Part shown: positions 12,951-13,236 of the stretch, piece after piece
How positions within the stretch are numbered: position 1 is the first letter of the stretch
Layout: each line of letters begins with the position of its first letter
Position numbers and translations under genes: made by a program
The notes under the pieces: generated by a model
Told to the model about the DNA's origin: nothing
Databases searched by the model: none
The model's input: the letters and a program-made list of their open reading frames with translations, nothing else
NCBI GenBank assembly: GCA_021826795.1
Contig: JAKAYM010000039.1
Coordinates: 1-13,236, forward strand
DNA: 13,236 nt
Reading direction: 5' to 3'
Source: Thermoplasmata archaeon
Lineage (GTDB): Archaea > Thermoplasmatota > Thermoplasmata > Thermoplasmatales > Thermoplasmataceae

Positions 12951-13236
12951 ATGTACAGTATTATAAATAGTACACCGGATAAACTGAGGGCACTTGCATC
13001 AGGACTTGGATTGACCTATGATGAAATCGTAATGCTGAGAAATTATTTTACAGGCCTTGGCCGTAATCCAACCGATATAGAAATTCAGGCCATTGCACAG
13101 GGGTGGAGCGAACATTCATGCTATAAATCATCGAAGCTATACCTGAAAAAATATCTTTCAGGGCTAAAAAGCGATTATACAATACTTACCATGGAGGATG
13201 ATGCCGGTGTTATTTCATTTGATGATGAAAATGCAT
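12951..13236 (+). CDS. purL: phosphoribosylformylglycinamidine synthase subunit PurL, N-terminal part
   Basis: Catalytic subunit that converts FGAR, ATP and ammonia to FGAM. Only the first 95 codons are present; the frame is open to the right edge. The start ATG is one base after the purS stop, with a weak GTGA (12942-12945) upstream, so translation is probably coupled. The diagnostic stretch is RNPTDIEIQAIAQGWSEHSC followed by YKSSK (about 38-62). This is the small-type PurL signature E-x-x-x-x-A-Q-x-W-S-E-H-C-x-Y-K-S-S-K with the histidine and lysine that line the active site. Here a Ser stands between His and Cys (EHSC), as in several archaeal and bacterial relatives. The glycine-rich ATP sites lie beyond the window. 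Confidence 0.95.
   Translation, partial: MYSIINSTPDKLRALASGLGLTYDEIVMLRNYFTGLGRNPTDIEIQAIAQGWSEHSCYKSSKLYLKKYLSGLKSDYTILTMEDDAGVISFDDENA

Noticed and set aside
1..13236. Search for a defence island, CRISPR array, toxin-antitoxin pair, prophage or tRNA
   Set aside because: No Cas, nuclease, integrase or transposase motifs, no regularly spaced repeats and no T-loop GGTTCRANTCC signature were found on either strand.

Overview
The window looks like ordinary chromosome of an acidophilic archaeon of the order Thermoplasmatales, probably Ferroplasma/Acidiplasma/Cuniculiplasma-like. The sequence is AT-rich. It carries archaeal genes: geranylgeranylglyceryl phosphate synthase for ether lipids, the archaeal dihydroneopterin aldolase MptD, Trm1, a THEP1-type NTPase, DUF2240, and separate PurS and PurL subunits. 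Many genes have a TATA-like box about 20-30 bp before the ATG, the pattern of leaderless archaeal transcripts. The genus is my inference.

Layout. (1) 1-228, minus: most of the RNase P RNA gene, running off the left edge, with its own TATA box. (2) 276-4074, minus: an aldehyde dehydrogenase followed by two unrelated MFS transporters, probably an uptake/oxidation cluster; the last transporter also has an internal promoter. (3) 4199-5553, plus: a sugar-nucleotidyltransferase with an unusual C-terminal extension, then a small Thermoplasmata-specific protein (DUF6015-like) whose promoter is covered by three copies of an 8-bp operator-like half-site. (4) 5554-7186: a gene-poor accessory stretch with one minus-strand UbiA-superfamily-like membrane protein between two long spacers. 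The right spacer holds a bulged hairpin and what looks like a decayed glycosyltransferase. (5) 7187-8433, plus: a CinA N-domain (COG1058) protein and a DUF2240 protein. (6) 8430-10364, minus: a tight mptD, THEP1-NTPase, trm1 operon. (7) 10516-12281, plus: GGGP synthase and a large protein with a C-terminal YrhK-like membrane domain preceded by a five-codon leader ORF. (8) 12285-12602, minus: a small two-helix membrane protein. (9) 12707 to the right edge, plus: purS and the start of purL.

Most of the window is housekeeping: tRNA processing and modification, membrane lipid headgroup assembly, purine and pterin synthesis. I do not see a defence system, CRISPR array, prophage, intact insertion sequence or tRNA gene. 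The points worth a second look are small: a THEP1 P-loop that has lost a canonical glycine, an operator-like repeat cluster, a UbiA-like protein with a depleted Asp motif, the YrhK fusion with its leader ORF, and the structured remnant region around 6800-7140.
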